A stretch of DNA of 6,042 bases, from positions 1-6,042 of the forward strand of contig USPJ01000093.1 of assembly GCA_900556645.1 (NCBI GenBank), read 5' to 3'. The notes under the pieces are model-generated. The model saw only the letters and a list, made by a program, of their open reading frames with translations. It ran no database searches and was not told where the DNA came from. Below, one piece after another: positions 1 through 5,325 of this stretch. The position numbers and the translations under genes were made by a program. The DNA comes from an uncultured Lachnospiraceae bacterium (lineage in GTDB: Bacteria; Bacillota_A; Clostridia; Lachnospirales; Lachnospiraceae). Position 1 is the first letter of the stretch. Each line of letters begins with the position of its first letter.

Positions 1-6
1 TTCTCG

Positions 7-23
7 CTATAATCGAATTATAG
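7..23. repeat. Short palindrome upstream of the Rpn-family gene, overlapping its -10 box
   Basis: Arms ctataat (7-13) and attatag (17-23) are perfect reverse complements around the three-base centre cga. The left arm contains the TATAAT hexamer and the right arm runs into the left copy of the 15-bp inverted repeat. It could be an operator or the end structure of an element; with only 7 AT-rich pairs it could also be chance. Confidence 0.45.
8..13 (+). promoter_or_regulatory. Candidate -10 box for the Rpn-family gene
   Basis: TATAAT matches the SigA -10 consensus exactly and lies 45 bases before the start codon at 59. A start site 6-7 bases downstream would fall at about position 20, right at the left inverted repeat. 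The -35 box would lie before base 1, so the promoter cannot be confirmed from this window. Confidence 0.4.
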
Positions 24-35
24 ATAGGTTCTTTC
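21..35 (+). repeat. Left copy of 15-bp inverted repeat flanking the Rpn-family gene
   Basis: The 15-mer tagataggttctttc is the exact reverse complement of 1016-1030. Allowing a one-base gap and one mismatch, the match continues through about base 43 (gtgcaca here, gtacaca on the other side). It lies in the presumed 5' untranslated region, 14 bases before the GGGAGG ribosome-binding site. No clear target-site duplication is seen outside the pair. Confidence 0.75.
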
Positions 36-58
36 TGTGCACAAAGACGGGAGGAACC

Positions 59-931
59 ATGAAAAAAACACTACAGGAACTGGATTTAAGTAATTCATTT
101 TTATTTGCAGCAGCATTGGAAGACCCGGAAATCTGTCAACTGGTGTTGGAGATTATCTTAGGAAACAAAGTGCCAAAGGTAAAAGTACATGCAGAACACA
201 GCATACTGATTAGTTCAGAGTTTCGCAGTGTGAGGTTAGATATTTACGCCAGCGACGAGCTGCAGGTCAATTATAATGTGGAAGCACAAAACGAAAATGA
301 AGGGAATCTGGCAAAGAGAAGCCGTTACCATCAGGCAGAAATGGATGTGTCATCTTTGAAACCGGGAGATGATTTTAACGATTTGAAACCCGGATATGTA
401 ATCTTTATCTGTACATTTGATCCATTCGGAGAGGGGCTTTACCGATATACCTTTGAGGAAAGGTGTTTAGAGCGAAATATCAAACTGGGGGATGAGACCC
501 GGAAGATATTCCTAAATACTAAGGGAAAGAATGAAAAAGAGGTACCGAAGGAATTAATTCATTTCTTGAAATATGTGGAAAACAGCACGGATGATTATGT
601 TTCAGGGATAAAGGATGATTCCATTGAACGTCTGCATGAGAAAGTCACAGCATTAAAACGATGGCGGGGTCTGGAGGCAAAGTATATGACATTTGAGGAA
701 TTGTTAAAGAGAAGAGAATCAAAAGGAAAAGCCGAAGGAATAACTGAAGGTATCGCAGAGACAGTTTTAACTTTTTTAGAGGTTTACGGAACTGTGCCGG
801 AGGATGTGAGAGAGCGTATCCTGTCAGAGAGACATATAGAAGTTCTGAAAAACTGGACGAAACTGGCAGCACAGGTGGATTCCGTAGAGGAGTTCGTATC
901 TAAAATGCAGGAAGAGTCTGCACAAATCTAA
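59..931 (+). CDS. Rpn family (recombination-promoting nuclease / PD-(D/E)XK 'transposase') protein
   Basis: This 290-residue protein is a probable DNA endonuclease of the Rpn/PDDEXK family. The fold is visible as an N-terminal helical stretch (about 7-34), the RLDIYA strand carrying Asp61, and the VEAQ strand giving the E-x-Q form of the (D/E)xK motif (Glu75, Gln77). A family-typical KRSRYHQ segment follows at 86-92, then the YVIFICTFDPFG block near 113-124. Residues 218-234 form a charged linker with the KAEG/TEGIAE pattern usual in this family. Residues 245-285 are a small helical C-terminal domain ending in a VEEF motif. GGGAGG at 49-54 supports the ATG at 59. Length is normal and no frameshift is seen. 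Family members in E. coli promote RecA-independent recombination in the laboratory and some act in phage defence; the role here is inferred. It is flanked by inverted repeats and stands alone, with no recognisable partner gene. Confidence 0.88.
   Translation: MKKTLQELDLSNSFLFAAALEDPEICQLVLEIILGNKVPKVKVHAEHSILISSEFRSVRLDIYASDELQVNYNVEAQNENEGNLAKRSRYHQAEMDVSSLKPGDDFNDLKPGYVIFICTFDPFGEGLYRYTFEERCLERNIKLGDETRKIFLNTKGKNEKEVPKELIHFLKYVENSTDDYVSGIKDDSIERLHEKVTALKRWRGLEAKYMTFEELLKRRESKGKAEGITEGIAETVLTFLEVYGTVPEDVRERILSERHIEVLKNWTKLAAQVDSVEEFVSKMQEESAQI
673..677 (+). promoter_or_regulatory. Internal Shine-Dalgarno site inside the Rpn-family gene
   Basis: GGAGG sits across the Leu205-Glu206-Ala207 codons, 8 bases before the in-frame ATG of Met210 (686-688). 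Strength and spacing are as good as those of the housekeeping genes in this window, such as plsX with GGAGG and 8 bases. That makes internal initiation plausible. Confidence 0.5.
686..931 (+). CDS. Candidate internal in-frame product of the Rpn-family gene (81-residue C-terminal protein)
   Basis: Initiation at Met210 would give an 81-residue protein made only of the charged linker and the helical C-terminal domain, without the nuclease core (Asp61, Glu75 and Gln77 are all upstream). In enterobacterial rpn genes a short C-terminal protein made from within the gene (RpnS) is reported to bind and block the full-length toxic nuclease (RpnL), and the geometry here matches that arrangement. What is seen is a strong Shine-Dalgarno, correct spacing and an ATG exactly at a domain boundary. 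What is inferred is that it is translated and acts as an antitoxin. I found no convincing dedicated promoter just upstream, so it may be translated from the full-length mRNA. Confidence 0.42.
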   Translation: MTFEELLKRRESKGKAEGITEGIAETVLTFLEVYGTVPEDVRERILSERHIEVLKNWTKLAAQVDSVEEFVSKMQEESAQI

Positions 932-953
932 AATTCTAAAGATTTTATTCTAG

Positions 954-970
954 GATATACAAGGTATATC
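954..970. repeat. Small hairpin just downstream of the Rpn-family gene
   Basis: gatatac (954-960) and gtatatc (964-970) are perfect reverse complements with an aag loop, 22 bases after the stop codon. The stem is AT-rich and no T-run follows, so it is not a convincing rho-independent terminator. It may be a weak mRNA 3'-end structure. Confidence 0.3.
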
Positions 971-1015
971 ATCAAAAGTAATTCGCAGCTATTATTCCAA
1001 GAAGAAAGTGTGTAC

Positions 1016-1030
1016 GAAAGAACCTATCTA
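1016..1030 (-). repeat. Right copy of 15-bp inverted repeat flanking the Rpn-family gene
   Basis: gaaagaacctatcta is the exact reverse complement of 21-35. The pair encloses 1010 bases containing one gene and nothing else recognisable. The repeat lies 85 bases after the rpn stop codon and 75 bases before the -35 box of ackA, so the ackA promoter is outside the enclosed unit. Confidence 0.75.
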
Positions 1031-1084
1031 AGTGTTATTTTGTCTTTGATGAAATGAATAAATAATGTCAACACAACAATTGAG

Positions 1085-1107
1085 CAAGGATTCTATAAAA
1101 TCCCTTG
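1085..1107. promoter_or_regulatory. Imperfect dyad overlapping the ackA -35 box (possible operator)
   Basis: caaggatt (1085-1092) pairs with aatcccttg (1099-1107) with a single bulged base. The right half enters the TTGTAC -35 hexamer, a position where a bound regulator could block or assist polymerase. No known operator consensus is recognised. Confidence 0.22.
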
Positions 1108-1133
1108 TACAGAACAAAAAATAGGATTATAAT
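1105..1133 (+). promoter_or_regulatory. SigA-type promoter of ackA
   Basis: TTGTAC (1105-1110) and TATAAT (1128-1133) are separated by exactly 17 bases. The transcript would start near 1140, leaving a leader of about 55 bases before the ackA start codon. This gives acetate kinase its own promoter, independent of the gene upstream. The rest of the 264-base gap between the rpn gene and ackA holds only the hairpin and the right inverted repeat described separately. Confidence 0.75.
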
Positions 1134-1195
1134 AAGGACGATTCACACTCCCGAAAGAAGAGAGCGTAAATAAAAAGAAAGTACGAGGGAAAAGG

Positions 1196-2386
1196 ATGAA
1201 CGTATTAGTGATTAACTGTGGAAGCAGTTCTTTAAAATTTCAGTTGATTGATTCTGAATCAGAGTCTGTGTTGGCTAAGGGACTTTGTGAGAGAATCGGA
1301 ATTGACGGAAGGTTAGTGTACCAACGTGCGGGTGGTGAGAAAGAAGTAACAGAAGAAGCAATGCCTACCCACACAGAAGCAGTAAAAATGGTACTGGAAG
1401 CATTGATTAATCCAAAAACTGGTGCCATTGCTTCTTTAGATGAGATTTCAGCAGTGGGACATCGTGTAGTACACGGTGGAGAAGCATTTACAGAATCTAC
1501 TTTAATTAACGAAGAGGTAATTGCGGCAATCGAGAATGTCAGTGAACTGGCACCACTTCATAATCCGGCAAATTTAATCGGAATTGCAGCTTGTCAGGAA
1601 TTAATGCCGGGTGTTCCAATGGCAGCCGTTTTTGATACAGCATTTCATCAGACGATGCCAAAAGAAGCGTATATGTATGGTATTCCTTACAAATACTATG
1701 AGCAGTACAAGGTTCGTAAATATGGATTCCACGGAACCAGTCACAGCTATGTTTCCAAACGTGCGGCAGAACTGTTGGGAAAACCATATGACTCTTTAAA
1801 GACCATCGTTTGTCATTTGGGCAACGGTGCCTCTGTATGTGCAGTGAAAAATGGTAAGTCCGTAGATACGTCCATGGGACTGACTCCGTTGGAAGGATTG
1901 GTTATGGGTACCCGTTCCGGTGATGTGGATCCTTCCGTATTGGAATATATCGCGGAAAAAGAAAACTTTGACATTCATCAGGTGTTAAATGTTTTAAATA
2001 AAGAGTCCGGTGTCTATGGTGTTTCCGGCGTATCCAGCGATTTCAGAGATATTGAGGCGGCTGCAGAGGCAGGAGACGAGAGAGCGGATTTGGCACAGGA
2101 GCTGTTCTGTTATCGTGTCATCCACTATATCGGAGCCTATGCGGCGGCTATGAACGGTGTAGATGCTATCTGCTTTACCGCAGGATTAGGTGAGAACTCC
2201 GGAATGATTCGTGAAAAGATTTGTGCAAATCTGGGATATCTGGGTGTAGAATTGAATCCAGAGGAGAATAAAAAGCGTGGAGAAGATTTGATTATTTCCA
2301 CAGAAAATTCCAAAGTAAAGGTGTTAGCTGTTCCGACTAACGAAGAGCTTGCCATTGCAAGAGAAACCGTGGCTTTGTTAAAGTAA
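1196..2386 (+). CDS. ackA: Acetate kinase
   Basis: This cytoplasmic enzyme of the ASKHA fold interconverts acetyl-phosphate plus ADP with acetate plus ATP, the ATP-yielding step of acetate fermentation. At 396 residues it has the normal family length. Both family signatures are present: NCGSSSLKF at 7-15 and the VGHRVVHGGEAF block at 87-98. By alignment with the well-studied archaeal enzyme, the ligand and catalytic residues are Asn7, Arg90, His122, Asp147, His179, His207, Arg240 and Glu383. Also seen are HLGNGAS (207-213), the MGTRSGD loop (237-243) and TAGLGENS (328-335). GAGGG at 1185-1189, six bases before the ATG, supports the start. Phosphotransacetylase (pta), its usual upstream partner in this group, is absent from the window. 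No terminator is visible after the gene, so some transcripts may continue into yceD. Confidence 0.98.
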   Translation: MNVLVINCGSSSLKFQLIDSESESVLAKGLCERIGIDGRLVYQRAGGEKEVTEEAMPTHTEAVKMVLEALINPKTGAIASLDEISAVGHRVVHGGEAFTESTLINEEVIAAIENVSELAPLHNPANLIGIAACQELMPGVPMAAVFDTAFHQTMPKEAYMYGIPYKYYEQYKVRKYGFHGTSHSYVSKRAAELLGKPYDSLKTIVCHLGNGASVCAVKNGKSVDTSMGLTPLEGLVMGTRSGDVDPSVLEYIAEKENFDIHQVLNVLNKESGVYGVSGVSSDFRDIEAAAEAGDERADLAQELFCYRVIHYIGAYAAAMNGVDAICFTAGLGENSGMIREKICANLGYLGVELNPEENKKRGEDLIISTENSKVKVLAVPTNEELAIARETVALLK

Positions 2387-2404
2387 TTATCCACCAAAAT
2401 ATAG

Positions 2405-2433
2405 TTGACAAATAGAAATCATCTATGTATAAT
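2405..2433 (+). promoter_or_regulatory. Perfect-consensus SigA promoter of yceD-rpmF
   Basis: TTGACA (2405-2410) and TATAAT (2428-2433) both match consensus exactly, with a 17-base spacer. The start site would be near 2440, about 20 bases before the yceD ATG. Such a strong promoter fits an operon encoding an abundant ribosomal protein. Confidence 0.88.
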
Positions 2434-2459
2434 TGTTTAGGTGTGAATAGGAGAAGAAG

Positions 2460-2990
2460 ATGAAAGTTGATTTAACAGACATTTTATCCGTTGCGAATAA
2501 AGAGATTACCAAGAAAGTTCCTGTGGAAATGGTGTCATTCGACTCGAAGCTGGGAAGTTTTCCTATTACAAAGAAGGAAGATGTGGTACTTCATATTTTA
2601 AACGAAGAGAACAAGCGGCTGCTTATTCGTGGAAGTACAGAGCTTACAATAGCAATTCCTTGTGACCGTTGTCTGGAAGATGTGGAGACAACGCTCCGTC
2701 TTGACATCGATAAGGAGATTCCGATTCATGTTGAAGAACAGGAAGTCGATGAAGAAGAGATGGAAAAAGCAGACTACATGATTGGATTTCATCTTGATTT
2801 AGATAGAATCATTTATGATGAAGTTTTGGTTAACTGGCCCATGAAGGTTTTGTGCAGGGAAGACTGTGCAGGTATTTGTAAAAAATGCGGACAGAATCTG
2901 AACCATAAAACCTGTGATTGTGAGAAAACAGAACTCGATCCAAGAATGGCAGTTATCCAAGATGTGTTTAACAAATTTAAGGAGGTGTAA
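2460..2990 (+). CDS. yceD: DUF177 family protein (YceD/YlbN; large-subunit rRNA accumulation protein)
   Basis: This 176-residue cytoplasmic protein belongs to the DUF177/YceD family, almost always encoded directly before rpmF. It carries a CDRC pair (Cys68, Cys71) in the core. A cysteine-rich C-terminal segment has Cys132, Cys136, Cys140, Cys143, Cys152 and Cys154, followed by the conserved LDPRMAVIQD stretch (159-168). An acidic linker lies at 92-103. The cysteine pattern suggests metal binding, likely zinc, though this is inferred. Plant and bacterial homologues are linked to accumulation of 23S rRNA, and the pairing with L32 supports a role in large-subunit assembly; the biochemical activity is not established. 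AGGAG at 2449-2453, six bases before the ATG, sets the start. The gene has its own strong promoter and is probably cotranscribed and translationally coupled with rpmF. Confidence 0.92.
   Translation: MKVDLTDILSVANKEITKKVPVEMVSFDSKLGSFPITKKEDVVLHILNEENKRLLIRGSTELTIAIPCDRCLEDVETTLRLDIDKEIPIHVEEQEVDEEEMEKADYMIGFHLDLDRIIYDEVLVNWPMKVLCREDCAGICKKCGQNLNHKTCDCEKTELDPRMAVIQDVFNKFKEV
2981..2985 (+). promoter_or_regulatory. rpmF ribosome-binding site inside the end of yceD
   Basis: GGAGG lies in the last codons of yceD (Lys-Glu-Val-stop), 9 bases before the ATG at 2995. It decides the rpmF start: the reading frame is open further upstream to an ATG at 2914, but that would overlap yceD by 77 bases and lacks L32-like sequence. 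Confidence 0.85.
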
Positions 2991-2994
2991 CCAA

Positions 2995-3174
2995 ATGTCA
3001 ATTTGTCCAAAAAACAAATCCTCTAAAGGAAGAAGAGATAAAAGAAGAGCTAACTGGAAAATGACTGCTCCGAATCTGGTAAAATGCAGCAAATGCGGAG
3101 AGTTAATGATGCCTCATAGAGTGTGCAAAAACTGTGGCTCATACAACAAAAGAGAAATTATTCCTCAGGATTAA
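2995..3174 (+). CDS. rpmF: 50S ribosomal protein L32 (bL32), zinc-binding form
   Basis: This 59-residue basic protein is a component of the large ribosomal subunit. The N-terminus has the typical L32 lysine/arginine-rich stretch with KGRRDKRRANW at 11-21. A four-cysteine zinc ribbon follows: CSKC (Cys31, Cys34) and CKNC (Cys44, Cys47). It is therefore the zinc-dependent 'C+' paralogue type rather than the zinc-free type some Firmicutes use under zinc starvation. Length is normal. It starts 4 bases after the yceD stop codon, with its Shine-Dalgarno inside yceD, so the two are likely translationally coupled. A rho-independent terminator follows 13 bases after the stop. Confidence 0.97.
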   Translation: MSICPKNKSSKGRRDKRRANWKMTAPNLVKCSKCGELMMPHRVCKNCGSYNKREIIPQD

Positions 3175-3187
3175 TCGACCGCAAATG

Positions 3188-3216
3188 GGAGTGTTTGTAA
3201 AAACACTCCTTTTTTT
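3188..3216 (+). terminator. Rho-independent terminator after rpmF
   Basis: A perfect 9-bp stem, ggagtgttt (3188-3196) with aaacactcc (3201-3209), has a four-base gtaa loop and is followed by seven T residues (3210-3216). It closes the yceD-rpmF transcription unit. Confidence 0.93.
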
Positions 3217-3256
3217 CTTAGAGAAAAATTCAAATGTAAAACATGCGAGGTAGACT

Positions 3257-3904
3257 ATGAACAACCATGAAAATAAATTGCTTACTGTATTAGGAAAATT
3301 CACAGACAGCCTGTTGTTGAACCTGTTGTTTCTCATAAGCTGTGTGCCGGTGATTACCATCGGCGTTTCTGTGACGGCTTTTTATTATACGTTGCGGAAG
3401 GTTTTAAAACAGGACAGAGGCTACCTCTGGGCAGAATATAAACGGGCGTGGAAGGAAAACTTTAAACAGGCCACACTTTGCTGGCTGTTGTTTCTTGCCA
3501 TCGGTGCTGTTTTGGCAATAGATATCTATGTGATGTATCAGGCAGCGGCAGAAGGGGCGGGATATGGAATGAGCTATCTGTTTTTCGCTGTTTTGTTTGT
3601 GATTTTAGTTTTATGGGCAGTTTATACCTTTGCTTATCTGGCAAGATTTGAAAATACCACCAAGGCAGTATTGAAAAACAGTATTTTGTTTATGTTTGCA
3701 AATATGGCAAAAACCCTATTGGTATTGCTGGTGTTTGGTATTTCTGCTTTTTTGGTCTGGCTGACTCCTTTTTCACTGGTAATTGTCCCTCTGTTGTGTG
3801 GATGGTATCTGGAAGTGATTTTAGAATCCGTATTTCGGAAATATATGAGTGAAGAAGATAGAAAAGCAGAGGATGAGCGGAATCAGGATTTTTACGAAAC
3901 ATAG
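3257..3904 (+). CDS. DUF624 (YesL-like) integral membrane protein
   Basis: This 215-residue membrane protein has about five hydrophobic segments (roughly 17-45, 73-95, 105-128, 152-170 and 172-190) and a charged cytoplasmic tail rich in Glu, Asp and Arg (197-212). The first part is typical of DUF624/YesL: a leucine-rich helix ending in CVPVITIGVSVTAFYYTL (29-46), then a linker with the RAWKENFKQA motif (63-72). Family members in Bacillus and Clostridia often sit beside carbohydrate-uptake genes, but the molecular function is unknown and no sugar genes are present here. GAGG at 3247-3250, six bases before the ATG, supports the start. It follows a strong terminator, yet the 40-base gap shows no convincing promoter. 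It separates rpmF from plsX, which are adjacent in many bacteria, and may be a lineage-specific insertion. Confidence 0.85.
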   Translation: MNNHENKLLTVLGKFTDSLLLNLLFLISCVPVITIGVSVTAFYYTLRKVLKQDRGYLWAEYKRAWKENFKQATLCWLLFLAIGAVLAIDIYVMYQAAAEGAGYGMSYLFFAVLFVILVLWAVYTFAYLARFENTTKAVLKNSILFMFANMAKTLLVLLVFGISAFLVWLTPFSLVIVPLLCGWYLEVILESVFRKYMSEEDRKAEDERNQDFYET

Positions 3905-3914
3905 TTTATTTTGG

Positions 3915-3943
3915 TTGATTTATAGAAATAGATATAGTATATT
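3915..3943 (+). promoter_or_regulatory. Candidate promoter of plsX-acpP
   Basis: TTGATT (3915-3920) and TATATT (3938-3943) are spaced by 17 bases, 35 bases before the plsX ATG. A second overlapping pairing, TTGGTT with TATAGT at 3933-3938, is slightly worse spaced. I see no recognisable FapR- or FabT-like operator here. Confidence 0.5.
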
Positions 3944-3978
3944 TTTTTATGTAATGGAAGAGTAAGGAGGATAGTCCT

Positions 3979-5001
3979 ATGCAGGAAATGGTCAGGGTTG
4001 TGCTGGACGCCATGGGCGGAGACAACGCACCGGGAGAGATTATCAAGGGTGCCATGGACGCAATTAGCGAAAGAAAAGATATTGAAATTATCTTGGTTGG
4101 TCAACAGGACGTTATCACAGAAGAATTAGAAAAATATACATACAGGAAAGAGCAGATTCGCATTGTGAATGCGACGGAAGTCATTGAGACAGCCGAGCCG
4201 CCTGTAATGGCAATACGAAGGAAGAAGGATTCTTCCATTGTAGTTGGAATGAATATGGTAAAGAATAAAGAGGCAGATGCTTTTGTCTCAGCAGGAAGCT
4301 CAGGAGCAATTCTGGTAGGCGGACAAGTGATTGTGGGCAGAATCAAAGGAATTGAGAGACCACCGCTGGCACCGCTGATTCCCACAGAAAACGGCGTGTC
4401 TATTTTGATAGACTGTGGAGCCAATGTGGATGCAAGACCAAGTCATCTGGTGCAGTTTGCACAGATGGGTTCTATTTATATGGAACATATTCTGGGTATC
4501 CGCAATCCGAGAGTTGCCATTGTGAATATCGGTGCAGAGGAGGAAAAGGGAAATGCTTTGGTCAAAGAGACATTTCCGCTTTTAAAGGAATGTGAAAACA
4601 TTAATTTTGTGGGAAGCATTGAGGCACGGGATATTCCTCGGGGAGATGCAGATGTCATCGTTTGCGAGGCATTTACCGGAAATGTAATTCTGAAATTATA
4701 TGAGGGTCTTTCCTCAACCTTGATGGGTACCATTAAGCAGGGCATGTTGTCCAGCTTGAAGAGTAAAATAGGAGCATTGCTGGTAAAACCTGCATTAAAA
4801 GATACACTAAAGAGGTTTGATGCAACCCAGTACGGCGGAGCTCCCCTTTTGGGATTAAACGGACTGGTGGTAAAAACCCATGGAAGTGCGAAAGCAAAAG
4901 AAGTGAAAAATACAATTATGCAGTGTGTGGCATTTAAAGAACAGGAAATCAATCAAAAAATAAAGACATATATTACAGATAAGATAACAGAGGAGTCATA
5001 G
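3979..5001 (+). CDS. plsX: Phosphate acyltransferase PlsX (acyl-ACP:phosphate transacylase)
   Basis: This peripheral-membrane or soluble enzyme converts acyl-ACP plus phosphate to acyl-phosphate and ACP. Acyl-phosphate is the donor used by PlsY to start phosphatidic acid synthesis. At 340 residues it is of normal length. Conserved blocks are present in order: [11 protein letters not shown] (9-19), SAGSSGA (104-110, where many homologues have SAGNTGA), DCGAN (145-149), the EEEKGN segment (187-192), [11 protein letters not shown] (225-235), [11 protein letters not shown] (285-295) and KTHGSA (299-304). AAGGAGG at 3964-3970, with 8 bases to the ATG, selects this start over Met4, which would be too far away. 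It lies 13 bases before acpP, whose product carries its substrate, and the two are almost certainly cotranscribed. Confidence 0.97.
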   Translation: MQEMVRVVLDAMGGDNAPGEIIKGAMDAISERKDIEIILVGQQDVITEELEKYTYRKEQIRIVNATEVIETAEPPVMAIRRKKDSSIVVGMNMVKNKEADAFVSAGSSGAILVGGQVIVGRIKGIERPPLAPLIPTENGVSILIDCGANVDARPSHLVQFAQMGSIYMEHILGIRNPRVAIVNIGAEEEKGNALVKETFPLLKECENINFVGSIEARDIPRGDADVIVCEAFTGNVILKLYEGLSSTLMGTIKQGMLSSLKSKIGALLVKPALKDTLKRFDATQYGGAPLLGLNGLVVKTHGSAKAKEVKNTIMQCVAFKEQEINQKIKTYITDKITEES

Positions 5002-5014
5002 AGGAGGAAGAATC

Positions 5015-5245
5015 ATGGAATTTGAAAAAATCAAAAAAATCATTGCAGAGGTATTAAATGTTGATGAGAATGAGATTACAATGGAGACCACTTTTACCGA
5101 CGATTTAGGAGCAGATTCATTGGACGTATTCCAGATTATTATGGGATTGGAAGAGGAGTTCGATATAGAAATCGCAAATGAAGATGCAGAGAAAATCGTG
5201 ACGGTGGGCGATGCCGTAGAGCAGATAAAAAATGCGTTAGCATAA
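5015..5245 (+). CDS. acpP: Acyl carrier protein
   Basis: This 76-residue acidic cytoplasmic protein carries growing fatty-acyl chains on a 4'-phosphopantetheine arm. The attachment serine is Ser35 in the GADSLD motif (32-37) at the start of helix II, followed by the acidic recognition helix with LEEEFDIEI (45-53). Helix II reads DVFQIIM instead of the DTVELVM seen in E. coli, a variant that occurs in clostridial ACPs. The gene starts 13 bases after plsX. Its GAGGAGG Shine-Dalgarno (5001-5007) overlaps the last base of the plsX stop codon, with 7 bases to the ATG, so coupled translation with plsX is likely. A strong terminator follows. The fatty-acid elongation genes are not in this window. 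Confidence 0.97.
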   Translation: MEFEKIKKIIAEVLNVDENEITMETTFTDDLGADSLDVFQIIMGLEEEFDIEIANEDAEKIVTVGDAVEQIKNALA

Positions 5246-5262
5246 TTGAACAAAGAATGTGT

Positions 5263-5293
5263 AAAAAGCCCTTTCTTTTTCAAAGGGCTTTTT
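5263..5293 (+). terminator. Rho-independent terminator between acpP and rnc
   Basis: A perfect 12-bp stem pairs aaaaagcccttt (5263-5274) with aaagggcttttt (5282-5293) around a seven-base loop. It has an A-run on the left and a T-run on the right, so it could act on both strands. It should end most plsX-acpP transcripts, with some read-through perhaps supplying rnc. Confidence 0.9.
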
Positions 5294-5314
5294 CTTGCAT
5301 TATTTTAGTAGAAA

Positions 5315-5319
5315 GGGAG
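5315..5319 (+). promoter_or_regulatory. rnc ribosome-binding site (sets the start)
   Basis: GGGAG lies six bases before the ATG at 5326. The frame stays open upstream to an ATG at 5257, but that longer version would be translated straight through the terminator hairpin, would add 23 residues unlike RNase III, and has no good Shine-Dalgarno. Confidence 0.85.
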
Positions 5320-5325
5320 AGAACT

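Noticed and set aside
645..872. 75-residue - strand frame inside the Rpn-family gene, considered as a possible antitoxin
   Set aside because: It has a low-complexity leucine-rich composition typical of a reverse-strand shadow and no good ribosome-binding site. The in-frame internal start at 686 is a far better candidate.
1031..1080. Possible target-site duplication next to the inverted repeats
   Set aside because: The bases just outside 21 (…aatta) and just outside 1030 (agtgt…) do not match, so no duplication can be supported.
2914..2994. Longer reading frame giving an 86-residue version of L32
   Set aside because: The extra 27 residues overlap yceD in another frame and do not resemble L32. 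The GGAGG at 2981-2985 points to the ATG at 2995, giving the usual 59-residue protein.
3968..3978. Small hairpin AGGA-tag-TCCT overlapping the plsX Shine-Dalgarno
   Set aside because: Only four base pairs with a three-base loop; too weak to claim regulation.
3905..3978. FapR/FabT-type fatty-acid operator before plsX
   Set aside because: The region is AT-rich, but I could not find a palindrome matching either known operator pattern.
4476..4952. 158-residue open frame on the - strand within plsX
   Set aside because: It is antisense to a highly conserved gene, has no ribosome-binding site that I can see and no recognisable protein features. It reflects codon bias of the sense strand.
5257..5325. 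N-terminal extension of RNase III from the ATG at 5257
   Set aside because: The extension is just translation of the terminator hairpin region. The ATG at 5326 has a proper Shine-Dalgarno and gives the normal length.
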